20,532 nt of DNA from an uncultured Oscillospiraceae bacterium (GCA_900752285.1 CAADUW010000226.1:1-20532), one strand, 5' to 3'; numbered from the stretch's first letter, positions 6,852 to 13,699 are shown. A program made the numbers and translations. The notes: generated by a model not told the origin, from the letters alone.

Positions 6852-7856
6852 TCAGATCTTCCGGCAGGAGGCACGTTCAATCAGGGTGGGGGTCAGGATG
6901 CGGTGGGTGTAGCCTGCCAGTTCATTCTGCACCTTTTCCAGCAGAGTGTGGACGGCCACGGAGGCCAGCATTTTCATGGGCTGTTCGATGGTGGTCAACT
7001 CGATCCGGGGCAGGCCGCTGTCCCGGATGTTGTCAAAGCCCAGAAGGGAGAAATCTTCCGGAATGTGAAGCCCCATTTCCTCCGCTGCCTGCATGATGCC
7101 GAGGGCGTTGGTGTCCGTGGAGGCAAAGATGGCCGTATAGGTCCGTTCCTGGGTCAGCAGCTGCTTTGCCAGCTGGTAGCCGTATTTGATGGAGGTGTTG
7201 GAAAAGGTGTTGTTGCAGTACTGAGGAGTCAGGCCAAGATCCTGACAGGCAGCGGCGTAGCCTTCGCTGCGGAGCTGGTGGGTGGTGCTGCCCTGCCGCT
7301 TGCCGAAGTAGAGAATGTTCCGGTGCCCCAGACCGTACAGGTATTCCACCCCCATATAGGTCCCGCGGAAATTATCCACAGACACGTAGCTTTCCTGTGC
7401 ATCCCGTAGATTTTCCCCCACAAATACGGTGGGAAGTCTGGAAAAATAGGGCTGGAGGCTTTCGTAGCTTTCGGGCCCCGCGGGCAGCAGAATGACGCCG
7501 TCCACCTGCCGCCCGATCATCAGTTCAAACAGCTCCCGTTCCTGCTCCAGATCCCGGGAGGAGTTGCCCAGAAGAATATTGTACCCCCGGGCCCTTGCCT
7601 GCCGGTCAATGTGATAGGCAAGCTCGGACATGAAGGGGTTGTTGATCCCCGTGAGGACGAGCCCCAGCAGCTTGGTGCTCTTCATGACCATGGAGCGCGC
7701 CACCGCATTGGGGGTATAGTGCATCTGCCTGCAAATTTCCAGAATCCTGTTCCGGGTCTCTTCACTGATTTCCGGACTGTTGGAAAGAGCCCGGGACACG
7801 GTAGAGTAGGAGACCCCGGCGGTTTTTGCCACATCCTTAATGGTTACGTTTTTCAT
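6852..7856 (-). CDS. LacI/GalR family transcriptional regulator
   Basis: This is a repressor of 334 residues. Residues 1-50 form the LacI helix-turn-helix (VTIKDVAKTAGVSYSTVSRALS) with hinge helix YTPNAVARSM. Residues 60-330 are the periplasmic-binding-protein-like effector domain (LLGLVLTGINNPFMSEL, QVDGVILLPAG, YVSVDNFRGTYMG, AIFASTDTNALGIM, SLLGFDNI, LTTIEQP). Such proteins bind sugars or nucleosides and leave or bind DNA in response. The start is ATG 7856 (GAGGTG site); the frame stays open further up to 8117, but that part overlaps the promoter and operators. The gene is divergent from the HAD/iPGM operon, and a 14-bp palindrome lies right at its own transcription start, so it probably represses itself and controls the operon. 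The ligand is unknown. Identity is certain; the regulon is inference. Confidence 0.93.
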   Translation of the reverse strand: MKNVTIKDVAKTAGVSYSTVSRALSNSPEISEETRNRILEICRQMHYTPNAVARSMVMKSTKLLGLVLTGINNPFMSELAYHIDRQARARGYNILLGNSSRDLEQERELFELMIGRQVDGVILLPAGPESYESLQPYFSRLPTVFVGENLRDAQESYVSVDNFRGTYMGVEYLYGLGHRNILYFGKRQGSTTHQLRSEGYAAACQDLGLTPQYCNNTFSNTSIKYGYQLAKQLLTQERTYTAIFASTDTNALGIMQAAEEMGLHIPEDFSLLGFDNIRDSGLPRIELTTIEQPMKMLASVAVHTLLEKVQNELAGYTHRILTPTLIERASCRKI

Positions 7857-7881
7857 GGCGGCACCTCGATGCAGAAAACTT

Positions 7882-7895
7882 CGCAAATTTTTGCG
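7882..7895. promoter_or_regulatory. Palindromic operator CGCAAATTTTTGCG at the lacI-type gene start
   Basis: CGCAAA (7882-7887) and TTTGCG (7890-7895) are a perfect inverted repeat with 2 bases between. It lies immediately downstream of the -10 of the regulator's own promoter, about where transcription begins, the classic place for autorepression. Confidence 0.55.
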
Positions 7896-7902
7896 TAACT
7901 TC

Positions 7903-7931
7903 ATTGTAATGAGGTTTCCGGAAAAATGCAA
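7903..7931 (-). promoter_or_regulatory. Promoter of the LacI-type regulator
   Basis: On the - strand: TTGCAT (-35, 7926-7931), 17 bases, TACAAT (-10, 7903-7908). Confidence 0.65.
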
Positions 7932-8007
7932 GAGGAAATTGTGTAGAATTCTGCAAATATAGATTTTACAAAAAGGAACATTGGATACTATGCCGAAAGA
8001 ATCGGAG

Positions 8008-8119
8008 GCAAACGGAATTTGCGCGCTGTCCGACGGAAAAACGCGCGTATTTCCGCAACTGTTTGCATGATGTTTGCGTAAATATCCGGAAATGTTTCGA
8101 AAATTATATATTAGCAAAC
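8008..8119. promoter_or_regulatory. Cluster of TTTGC/GCAAA motifs, candidate operators
   Basis: GCAAA-N5-TTTGC at 8008-8022, TTTGCAT at 8062-8068, TTTGCGTAA at 8073-8081 (the same nine bases recur at 7890-7898), a TTTCGAAA palindrome at 8095-8102, and AGCAAAC at 8113-8119. All lie between the two divergent promoters in the 393-base gap 7857-8249, which has no gene of its own. They fit auxiliary operators of the LacI-type regulator or an upstream activator site. Confidence 0.45.
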
Positions 8120-8158
8120 AAAATTGAAAAATAATAACATAAAAAGTTCAAAAAACCA

Positions 8159-8187
8159 TTGACAAATGAAAATGAATGCGATAGAAT
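8159..8187 (+). promoter_or_regulatory. Strong promoter of the HAD/iPGM operon
   Basis: Consensus -35 TTGACA (8159-8164), 17-base spacer, -10 TAGAAT (8182-8187). It rules out a start codon at 8166 for the first HAD gene and leaves a leader of about 55 bases to the ATG at 8250. Confidence 0.8.
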
Positions 8188-8249
8188 CAAACCAGAAGGA
8201 GCCGAAAACGTTTGAGACGGCGGTACGCCGGAGAAAGGAGCGTGGTCAG

Positions 8250-9005
8250 ATGATTCGCGGAATTCTGTTTGACCTGGGCGGAACCCTCCATGTGAATGAC
8301 TCTCCGCCGGGGCGGGACGTGTGGTTTGCCCGCCGGCTGATCGATCGGATGGAGGACTACGGCATCCATTTGCAGGGAACTCCGGAAATGCTGGCAGCCC
8401 GGCTGCACGAAAATTCGGAGGCTTATAAGCGCGCTTCCGAGGAAAACCTGCGGGAGCTTCCCGCGGCGGAGATCTGGAGCCGGTGGTTCCTGCGGGAGCA
8501 GGGGCTGACGCCGGAGCAGCTGGCGCCCATGGCAGAGGAGCTGAGCTTCCTGTATGACTACGAGCGGGTTCGGGTTATGCGCCGCCCTCACTTGCAGCAG
8601 ACCATGCAGGAGCTGAAGGATATGGGACTGGAGATCGGCATGATCAGCAACATCATTTCCCGTTCTGTGGTGCCCCACTTCCTGATGGAGTACGGTATCG
8701 AGGGGTACATGAAATGCATCGTCACCTCCTGCGATACCGGGATTCGGAAGCCGGATCCGGGAATTTTCCGGATTGCGGAGGCACAGATGGGAATGAAGCC
8801 CCAGGAGCTTGCCTATGTAGGCGATACCCTGTCCCGGGACGTCCGGGGAACCCGGGCAGCGGGCTGGAAGTGCATGATTCAGATTCGCAACCCCGGCATT
8901 GCCCACCGGGACAAGGGACTGGAAAACGGTCCAGCCCAGCCGGATTACCGGATTGACGATTTGTCCGAAATTCCAGCAATCCTCCGAAAGGAAAACGGGG
9001 ATTGA
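8250..9005 (+). CDS. HAD family hydrolase, paralog 1 of 4
   Basis: This HAD-superfamily (subfamily IA-like) protein of 251 residues is probably a small-molecule phosphatase. Motif I is FDLGGTL with nucleophile Asp8; the second Asp of DxD is Gly10. Motif II is ISN (Ser133), motif III is RKPDP (Lys167), and motif IV is YVGDTLSRD (Asp192, Asp197). Residues about 15-110 form a helical C1 cap. The start is ATG 8250 with AAAGGAG ten bases upstream; an earlier in-frame ATG lies inside the promoter. It is the most divergent of the four paralogs, with a longer cap beginning (RDVWFARRLIDRM). It is first in the operon, 78 bases ahead of the second copy. Loss of the general acid Asp does not by itself exclude phosphatase activity: YihX has FDLGNV and is active. 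Substrate unknown. Confidence 0.88.
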   Translation: MIRGILFDLGGTLHVNDSPPGRDVWFARRLIDRMEDYGIHLQGTPEMLAARLHENSEAYKRASEENLRELPAAEIWSRWFLREQGLTPEQLAPMAEELSFLYDYERVRVMRRPHLQQTMQELKDMGLEIGMISNIISRSVVPHFLMEYGIEGYMKCIVTSCDTGIRKPDPGIFRIAEAQMGMKPQELAYVGDTLSRDVRGTRAAGWKCMIQIRNPGIAHRDKGLENGPAQPDYRIDDLSEIPAILRKENGD

Positions 9006-9035
9006 CAATTTTAAACAAATCTGAGACAATATAAT
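9002..9035 (+). promoter_or_regulatory. Possible internal promoter before HAD paralog 2
   Basis: TTGACA (9002-9007) overlaps the stop codon of the first HAD gene. GACAAT lies 17 bases on (9025-9030) and a perfect TATAAT 22 bases on (9030-9035). The two hexamers are individually good but the best pair is not ideally spaced. The region is markedly AT-rich for this operon. Confidence 0.4.
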
Positions 9036-9083
9036 TTTCCAATACCCATGCAGAAAGCACAAAAATAAGGGGAGGAATTCCAG

Positions 9084-9815
9084 ATGGAAAAAAAGATCGA
9101 CACCGTATTCTTTGATGTAGGCGCCACGCTGCGCTACGTGGTGGAGGATCCGGAGTTTGCCGCCGCTGCCGAGCGGGAGCTGATGGAGCTGGCACAGACG
9201 AAGGAGCCCCACGATGCATTCTTTGCCAAACTGGAAAAGAACTGGAAGGCTTACCGGAAGCAGGCAAAAATCCAGCTGCTGGACGTTTCCGAAATGGAGC
9301 TGTGGCTGTACTACCTGCTGCCGGATTATCCTGCCGATGTGATTGCACCCAACGCCGCACGGCTCACCCGGCTGTGGCGGGATCATGACGGACGCCGGGT
9401 CGTCCATGAGGGTACGCTGGAAACGCTGCGGGAGCTGAAGAACCGGGGCTATAAGCTGGGCATCATCGCCAATACCATCACGGAGACGGAAATTCCCGAC
9501 TGGATGTGCCGGGATCATGTGGCGGACTGCTTCCAGACGGTGATTCTGTCCTCCAAGGTGCGCCTGCGCAAGCCCAACCCGGAGATTTATCTGCTGGCTG
9601 CAAAGTGCATCGGTTCTCTGCCGGAAAACTGCGCCTACGTGGGCGATAATCCGGTGCGGGATGTGGAGGGCGCAGTGAACGCCGGCTACGGCGCCATGGT
9701 CCTGTTTGAGGACGCGGGCACCGCAGACCGGGAGGGCAAGGCACCTACCGTGCAGCCGGATTACCGGATCCGCTCGATTCCGGAACTGCTGGAGCTGTTC
9801 CCTGCCAGAGGTTAA
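9084..9815 (+). CDS. HAD family hydrolase, paralog 2 of 4 (degenerate motif II)
   Basis: This protein has 243 residues. Motif I is FFDVGATL (Asp11, with Gly13 instead of the second Asp). Motif II reads IIANT, so the Ser/Thr that binds the phosphoryl group is Ala129, unlike the other three paralogs. Motif III is LRKPNP (Lys163) and motif IV is YVGDNPVRD (Asp188, Asp193). The cap contains AYRKQAK...MELWLYYLLPDYP, aligned with YRDWAL...ELWAKWLLPEYP of paralog 3, which shows common descent. The start has GGGGAGG nine bases upstream. The stop is followed after four bases by the next gene's ATG, so they are translated together. With two catalytic positions altered it may have weak activity, or may bind a ligand or a partner instead. 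Family certain, activity doubtful. Confidence 0.88.
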   Translation: MEKKIDTVFFDVGATLRYVVEDPEFAAAAERELMELAQTKEPHDAFFAKLEKNWKAYRKQAKIQLLDVSEMELWLYYLLPDYPADVIAPNAARLTRLWRDHDGRRVVHEGTLETLRELKNRGYKLGIIANTITETEIPDWMCRDHVADCFQTVILSSKVRLRKPNPEIYLLAAKCIGSLPENCAYVGDNPVRDVEGAVNAGYGAMVLFEDAGTADREGKAPTVQPDYRIRSIPELLELFPARG

Positions 9816-9819
9816 GGCG

Positions 9820-10545
9820 ATGGAAAAAATTAAGGGCGTATTCTTTGATCTGGGCGGCACACTCCGGATCGCGGAGCACGTGCCGGAGCACGAGGCTGCC
9901 GCCGCCCGCCGGATGGCGGAGCTGGCAGGCGCGCCGGATGTTGACGCCTTCATGGAGATGGTGGAAAAACGCTATGAGCCTTACCGGGACTGGGCGCTGA
10001 CGGAAAACCGGGAAGCCGGTGACTATGAGCTGTGGGCAAAATGGCTTCTGCCGGAGTATCCGGAAGAGAAGCTTCGGGAAATCTGCCACGAAATGACCTT
10101 CCAGTACCGCCAGTTCAAGGGCAAGCGCCATCTGGTGGAGGGCGGTCTGGAGGTAATCCGGGGACTGAAAGCCCGGGGCTACCGGCTCGGCATTATTTCA
10201 AACCTGATCGGAGAGAACGAGATTTACGACTGGCTTCGTGAGGATCGGCTGGAACCGTATTTTGACACGGTGATTCTGTCCTCCGTGTGCCACATCCGCA
10301 AGCCGGATCCGGAAATGTACCGGATGGGCTGCCGGGAGCTGGGACTGCGTCCGGAAGAATGCGCTTCCGTGGCGGATAACCTGAACCGGGATATTACGGG
10401 CGCAAAGGCTGCCCACATCGGGGCAAACATCCTATTTATCAGCCCCGAAAAGCTGGCGAAGAAAACGCTGACCGAGGAAAACCGCCCGGATTACATTGTG
10501 CACCGGTTTGCGGACATTCTGGATTTGCCCATCCTGCAGGGCTGA
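9820..10545 (+). CDS. HAD family hydrolase, paralog 3 of 4
   Basis: This protein has 241 residues from ATG 9820, four bases after the preceding stop; an upstream extension in this frame overlaps paralog 2 and is not used. Motif I is FFDLGGTL (Asp10, Gly12), motif II IISN (Ser127), motif III IRKPDP (Lys161). Motif IV is SVADNLNRD, where the usual Gly before Asp186 is Ala185. The cap carries YRDWALTENREAGDYELW, very close to YRDWALTYYCEAPVEVLW in paralog 4, and both share NLNRDI.GAKAA near the end, so 3 and 4 are the closest pair. A purine-rich AGAGG in the end of paralog 2 serves as ribosome site. Probably a phosphatase; substrate unknown. The gene is followed by paralog 4 after 12 bases. Confidence 0.88.
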   Translation: MEKIKGVFFDLGGTLRIAEHVPEHEAAAARRMAELAGAPDVDAFMEMVEKRYEPYRDWALTENREAGDYELWAKWLLPEYPEEKLREICHEMTFQYRQFKGKRHLVEGGLEVIRGLKARGYRLGIISNLIGENEIYDWLREDRLEPYFDTVILSSVCHIRKPDPEMYRMGCRELGLRPEECASVADNLNRDITGAKAAHIGANILFISPEKLAKKTLTEENRPDYIVHRFADILDLPILQG

Positions 10546-10557
10546 AGAGGCGATCAA

Positions 10558-11295
10558 ATGAAACAGAACATCAATACGATCTTTGTGGATCTGGGCGATA
10601 CCCTCCGGGTCATCCGAAAGGATCGGGAGTACCAGCGTCAGGCCAAGTCCGTCATTACCCGCTGCCTGGGGGTAACGCAGGATCCGGAGGAGTTCTATCA
10701 GCAGGTCATTGAGCCTCGCTACGATCTGTATCGGGACTGGGCGCTGACCTACTACTGCGAGGCGCCTGTGGAGGTACTGTGGACCCGGTGGCTGGCGTAC
10801 GATTTTCCTGCCGAGCAGGTGAAAGCTCATGCGGCAGAAATGACCTGGGCGTACCGGAAAACCAAGGGTGAGCGGGTGGTCACCGACGGCGGCGCCGAAA
10901 CCATCCGGGAGCTGTACCGCCGGGGCTACACGTTGGCGATTGTCAGCGACCTCGTGGGTACGCAGGAAGTGGACGACTGGCTGGATCGGGACGGGCTGCG
11001 TCCTTACTTCAAGTCCGTGCAGCAGTCCTCCGTATGCCTGATCCGGAAGCCCCATCCGGCGATTTACTACTACGCGCTGGCGGAAACCGGCGCGGATCCG
11101 GCGCGAACCTGCTATGTGGGGGACAATCTGAACCGGGATATTGTGGGCGCCAAGGCGGCGGGACTCGGCATGACGGTTGGCGTGCAGTATCCGGAGAAGA
11201 AGCCCCAGACCGTAACGCCGGAAAATAAGCCAGACGTATTTATTCACCATTTTTCCGAGCTGCTGGATCTGTTCCCGCCCCTCGAAAACCGGTAA
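10558..11295 (+). CDS. HAD family hydrolase, paralog 4 of 4
   Basis: This protein has 245 residues. Motif I is FVDLGDTL (Asp11, Gly13; an Asp appears one place later at 14), motif II IVSD (Ser130), motif III IRKPHP (Lys164), motif IV YVGDNLNRD (Asp189, Asp194). The motif II to IV core matches paralog 3 closely, including DWLDRDGLRPYF against DWLREDRLEPYF. AAGAGG precedes the start. It ends 15 bases before the phosphoglycerate mutase gene, which points to co-translation. A phosphoglycerate- or sugar-phosphate-linked substrate would be logical from the neighbour, but this is inference. It may be the best candidate for activity of the later three because motifs II to IV are intact. Confidence 0.88.
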   Translation: MKQNINTIFVDLGDTLRVIRKDREYQRQAKSVITRCLGVTQDPEEFYQQVIEPRYDLYRDWALTYYCEAPVEVLWTRWLAYDFPAEQVKAHAAEMTWAYRKTKGERVVTDGGAETIRELYRRGYTLAIVSDLVGTQEVDDWLDRDGLRPYFKSVQQSSVCLIRKPHPAIYYYALAETGADPARTCYVGDNLNRDIVGAKAAGLGMTVGVQYPEKKPQTVTPENKPDVFIHHFSELLDLFPPLENR

Positions 11296-11310
11296 AAGGA
11301 GGAACTGAAC

Positions 11311-12873
11311 ATGGAAGAACGTTTTATCGGCGGCGAAGCCCTTGCCCGGGCTGTGGAGAACGCCTATGCCGCCGGACAGACCGACTACTCTCTGGAGCCC
11401 ATGGCACTGGAGGACGGAGACGGCAATCCGGTGGGAAAAATTCGGGCTGGCGACCACGTGGTTTTCTGCTGCCGTCGGGGCGAGCGGGAAATTGAGCTGA
11501 CGGAAGCCTTCACCGATCCTGCGTTTGACAAGTTCGATCGGGAGTACCTTAAGAATCTGGAATTTGTCATCATGACCATGTACCATGACAAGTTCAAGGA
11601 TCTCCCCATTGCCTTCGCCCCCGAGAAGGTGGTCATGCCGCTGGCACAGGTAATCAGCGAGGCGGGACTCACCCAGTTCCACTGCGCCGAGTCCGAAAAG
11701 TACGCCCACGTGACCTTCTTCTTCAACGGCGGTCGGAACGAACCCTTCCCCGGGGAAACCGATCTGCGGGTACCCTCTCCCAAGGGGATTCCCTTCGACC
11801 AGAAGCCGGAGCTGAGTCTGCCGGAGGTGGCGGAAAAGGTCAAGGGCGCGGTGGATACGGGCTATGACTTCATCCTGACGAACTTTGCCAACGGCGATGT
11901 GATCGGACATACCGCCAACACCGCTGCCAAGCTGAAGGCGGCTTCCACCGTCAGCCAGTACGTGGGCGAGGTAACCGCCTATGCCAAGGAGCACGGCTAT
12001 CTGGTGGCGGTGACTGCTGACCACGGAAATATTGAAGCCCTGTATGACGCCAAGGGCAAGCCCCATGTGGCGCACACCACCAATCTGGTACCCTTCGTGG
12101 TGCTGGATCCGGAGGGACGGGAGATTCCCCTCCACGACGGACGGCTGGGCGACGTAGCCCCCACGGTGCTGCAGGTGCTGGGACTGCCCCAGCCTGCCGA
12201 GATGACCGGAAAGCCGCTGATCGACGATCCTGCCATCCGGAACAAAAAGATGATGCTCATCATTCTGGACGGCTGGGGCTACGGCACCCACGATAACGGT
12301 GACGGCATTTATATTGCCGATACCCCTGCATGGGACGCGCTTCTCAAAGCCTATCCCAACTGCCGGCTGAAAGCCTCCGGCGAGGATGTGGGTCTGAAGG
12401 GCGGCAAGCCCGGAAACTCCGAGGCGGGGCACTCCAATCTGGGTGCCGGACGGGTGGTGGCGCAGGATGACGTCCGGATGGACGCCGCCATTCAGAGCGG
12501 CGCGTTCCGTACCAATCCCGTATTCCTCCACGCTATTGAGGGCGCGAAGGAAACCGGCGATCTGCACCTGATCGCCTACCTGACGGAAAAGTCCAGCCAC
12601 GGCTGCATCGACTATCCGCTGATGCTGACGGAGATGGCAGAGGGCGTCCGGAATGTGTACTACCACATTATTTTTGACGGTCGTTCCACCGAACCGGGCA
12701 GCGCACCCAAGCTGCTGCGGGCATTGGAGGAAAAACTCAGAACGATTGGACGGGGCGTAATTGTGGACGGCGTAGGACGAGGCATCGCTCTGGACCGGGA
12801 CGGCAATTATGCCAAGGTCAAAAAAGCTTATGACTGCATGACGGTGGGCGGCGGAACCCGCTACCGGGCATAA
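11311..12873 (+). CDS. Circularly permuted cofactor-independent phosphoglycerate mutase
   Basis: iPGM interconverts 3- and 2-phosphoglycerate in glycolysis through a phosphoserine and two metal (Mn) ions. The single 520-residue frame contains every block of the family, but rotated. Residues 1-304 correspond to family residues about 206-511: Arg56 and Arg59 (R261, R264), Lys130 in AESEKYAHVTFF (K336), Asp196 and His200, Asp237-His238, His255. Then a ~5-residue join (IRNKK) leads to residues 314-520, which equal family 1 to ~215: LIILDGWGYG with Asp320 (D12), GNSEAGH with nucleophile Ser370 (S62), His430, FDGR with Arg458, Arg490 and Arg496. Spacings match Bacillus stearothermophilus iPGM almost exactly. 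One substrate-site Asp (DGRD) is Ser459. The ribosome site AGGAGG and the stop fit new termini inside the transferase domain. Family certain; activity likely but unproven. It follows the HAD genes by 15 bases. Confidence 0.93.
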   Translation: MEERFIGGEALARAVENAYAAGQTDYSLEPMALEDGDGNPVGKIRAGDHVVFCCRRGEREIELTEAFTDPAFDKFDREYLKNLEFVIMTMYHDKFKDLPIAFAPEKVVMPLAQVISEAGLTQFHCAESEKYAHVTFFFNGGRNEPFPGETDLRVPSPKGIPFDQKPELSLPEVAEKVKGAVDTGYDFILTNFANGDVIGHTANTAAKLKAASTVSQYVGEVTAYAKEHGYLVAVTADHGNIEALYDAKGKPHVAHTTNLVPFVVLDPEGREIPLHDGRLGDVAPTVLQVLGLPQPAEMTGKPLIDDPAIRNKKMMLIILDGWGYGTHDNGDGIYIADTPAWDALLKAYPNCRLKASGEDVGLKGGKPGNSEAGHSNLGAGRVVAQDDVRMDAAIQSGAFRTNPVFLHAIEGAKETGDLHLIAYLTEKSSHGCIDYPLMLTEMAEGVRNVYYHIIFDGRSTEPGSAPKLLRALEEKLRTIGRGVIVDGVGRGIALDRDGNYAKVKKAYDCMTVGGGTRYRA

Positions 12874-12904
12874 GAAAACAAAAAGAAATACCTAAGAATG
12901 GGAG

Positions 12905-12940
12905 CTTCGGAAACCGATTACGCGCGGTCGGTTTCCGGAG
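12905..12940 (+). promoter_or_regulatory. 13-bp hairpin in the leader of the mgtC-like gene
   Basis: CTTCGGAAACCGA (12905-12917) pairs with TCGGTTTCCGGAG (12928-12940), with one G-T pair and a 10-base loop rich in CG. There is no T-run, and the ribosome site of the next gene (GGAGGT, 12951-12956) starts 10 bases further on. It could be a weak terminator of the iPGM transcript or a cis-regulatory hairpin for the MgtC-like protein. Confidence 0.5.
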
Positions 12941-12964
12941 AATCCCCAATGGAGGTCGGTTTTT

Positions 12965-13699
12965 ATGATGATGACAGCGCTTCCCGCAGTGGATCTGTCC
13001 GGGATTCAGTTGAGTGTGTGGGACATTATTCTGCGTATGGCATGCGCCATGCTGGTAGGTGCCGTAATCGGCACGGAGCGGGAATTTACCCACCGTCCCG
13101 CAGGTATGCGTACCCACATGCTGGTGTCTCTGGGAGCCTGCGCGGTGATGATCACCAGCCAGATGCTCTTTGCTCAGTACCGGGTTTACGGCGCGACGCC
13201 GGATCCCGCCCGACTCAGTGCACAGGTCATTACCGGTATCGGCTTCCTGGGTGCCGGAACCATTCTGAAGGAGGGCCCCACCATCAAGGGCCTGACCACT
13301 GCTGCCAGTATCTGGGCGGTTGCCTGTCTGGGCATTGCCGTGGGTGCGGGCTATTATGCCGTGGGTCTTGTGGGCGCCGCGTGCATGATGATCACCCTGA
13401 CCGTGTTCGAGTGGCTGCAGGAGCTGCTGCTGCGGAACAATTACGCACTGTATAATTTCAGCGCCACCTGCACGGACATTGCTTACGTACTGGATCTGAT
13501 CCGCAGGCTGGCTGCCGAGGCGGACGGGATCGTCACCTCTACCGAGGTGGAGGAAGCGGACGACAAGGAGACCTTCCATGTGGAGTTCAAGGTCAACTTT
13601 CCCGGCAGAGCGGCTGCCGAGCGGGAGCAGCGGTTTTTCACCGCGCTGACCAGCGACGACCGCACCAGCGCCGCAACGGTCACCCGGATCCGGGTCTGA
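12965..13699 (+). CDS. MgtC/SapB family membrane protein
   Basis: This protein has 244 residues. The N-terminal half is the MgtC domain with hydrophobic helices at about 20-37, 50-66, 86-103, 112-130 and 134-152 and the signatures MLVGAVIGTEREFTHRPAGMRTH and ITGIGFLGAGTILKEG. The C-terminal half (residues about 160-244) is a soluble ACT-like domain, as in longer MgtC proteins. MgtC was first described as a Salmonella virulence factor needed in low Mg2+ and inhibits the F-type ATP synthase there; SapB-type homologs in Firmicutes have no settled role. Three ATG codons stand in a row; the first is eight bases after GGAGGT. The gene lies 91 bases after iPGM on the same strand, with a hairpin between, so co-expression is possible but not certain. 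Confidence 0.92.
   Translation: MMMTALPAVDLSGIQLSVWDIILRMACAMLVGAVIGTEREFTHRPAGMRTHMLVSLGACAVMITSQMLFAQYRVYGATPDPARLSAQVITGIGFLGAGTILKEGPTIKGLTTAASIWAVACLGIAVGAGYYAVGLVGAACMMITLTVFEWLQELLLRNNYALYNFSATCTDIAYVLDLIRRLAAEADGIVTSTEVEEADDKETFHVEFKVNFPGRAAAEREQRFFTALTSDDRTSAATVTRIRV

Noticed and set aside
8166..8249. Earlier ATG for the first HAD gene
   Set aside because: It lies between the -35 and -10 of the promoter, and the added residues do not belong to the HAD fold; ATG 8250 has a good ribosome site.
8187..9953. Open frame of 588 codons opposite the first HAD genes
   Set aside because: Antisense shadow of three clear HAD genes, and it would span their intergenic promoter.
10432..12666. Open frame of 744 codons opposite HAD paralog 4 and the mutase
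   Set aside because: It crosses two real genes with strong motifs and ribosome sites on the + strand; antisense openness comes from codon bias.
11311..12873. Mutase gene as an assembly error or a fusion of two broken copies
   Set aside because: Each block occurs once, the join is in frame at the natural ends, and the new start and stop are well formed with a strong ribosome site. A misassembly would rarely leave this, although read data should confirm it.
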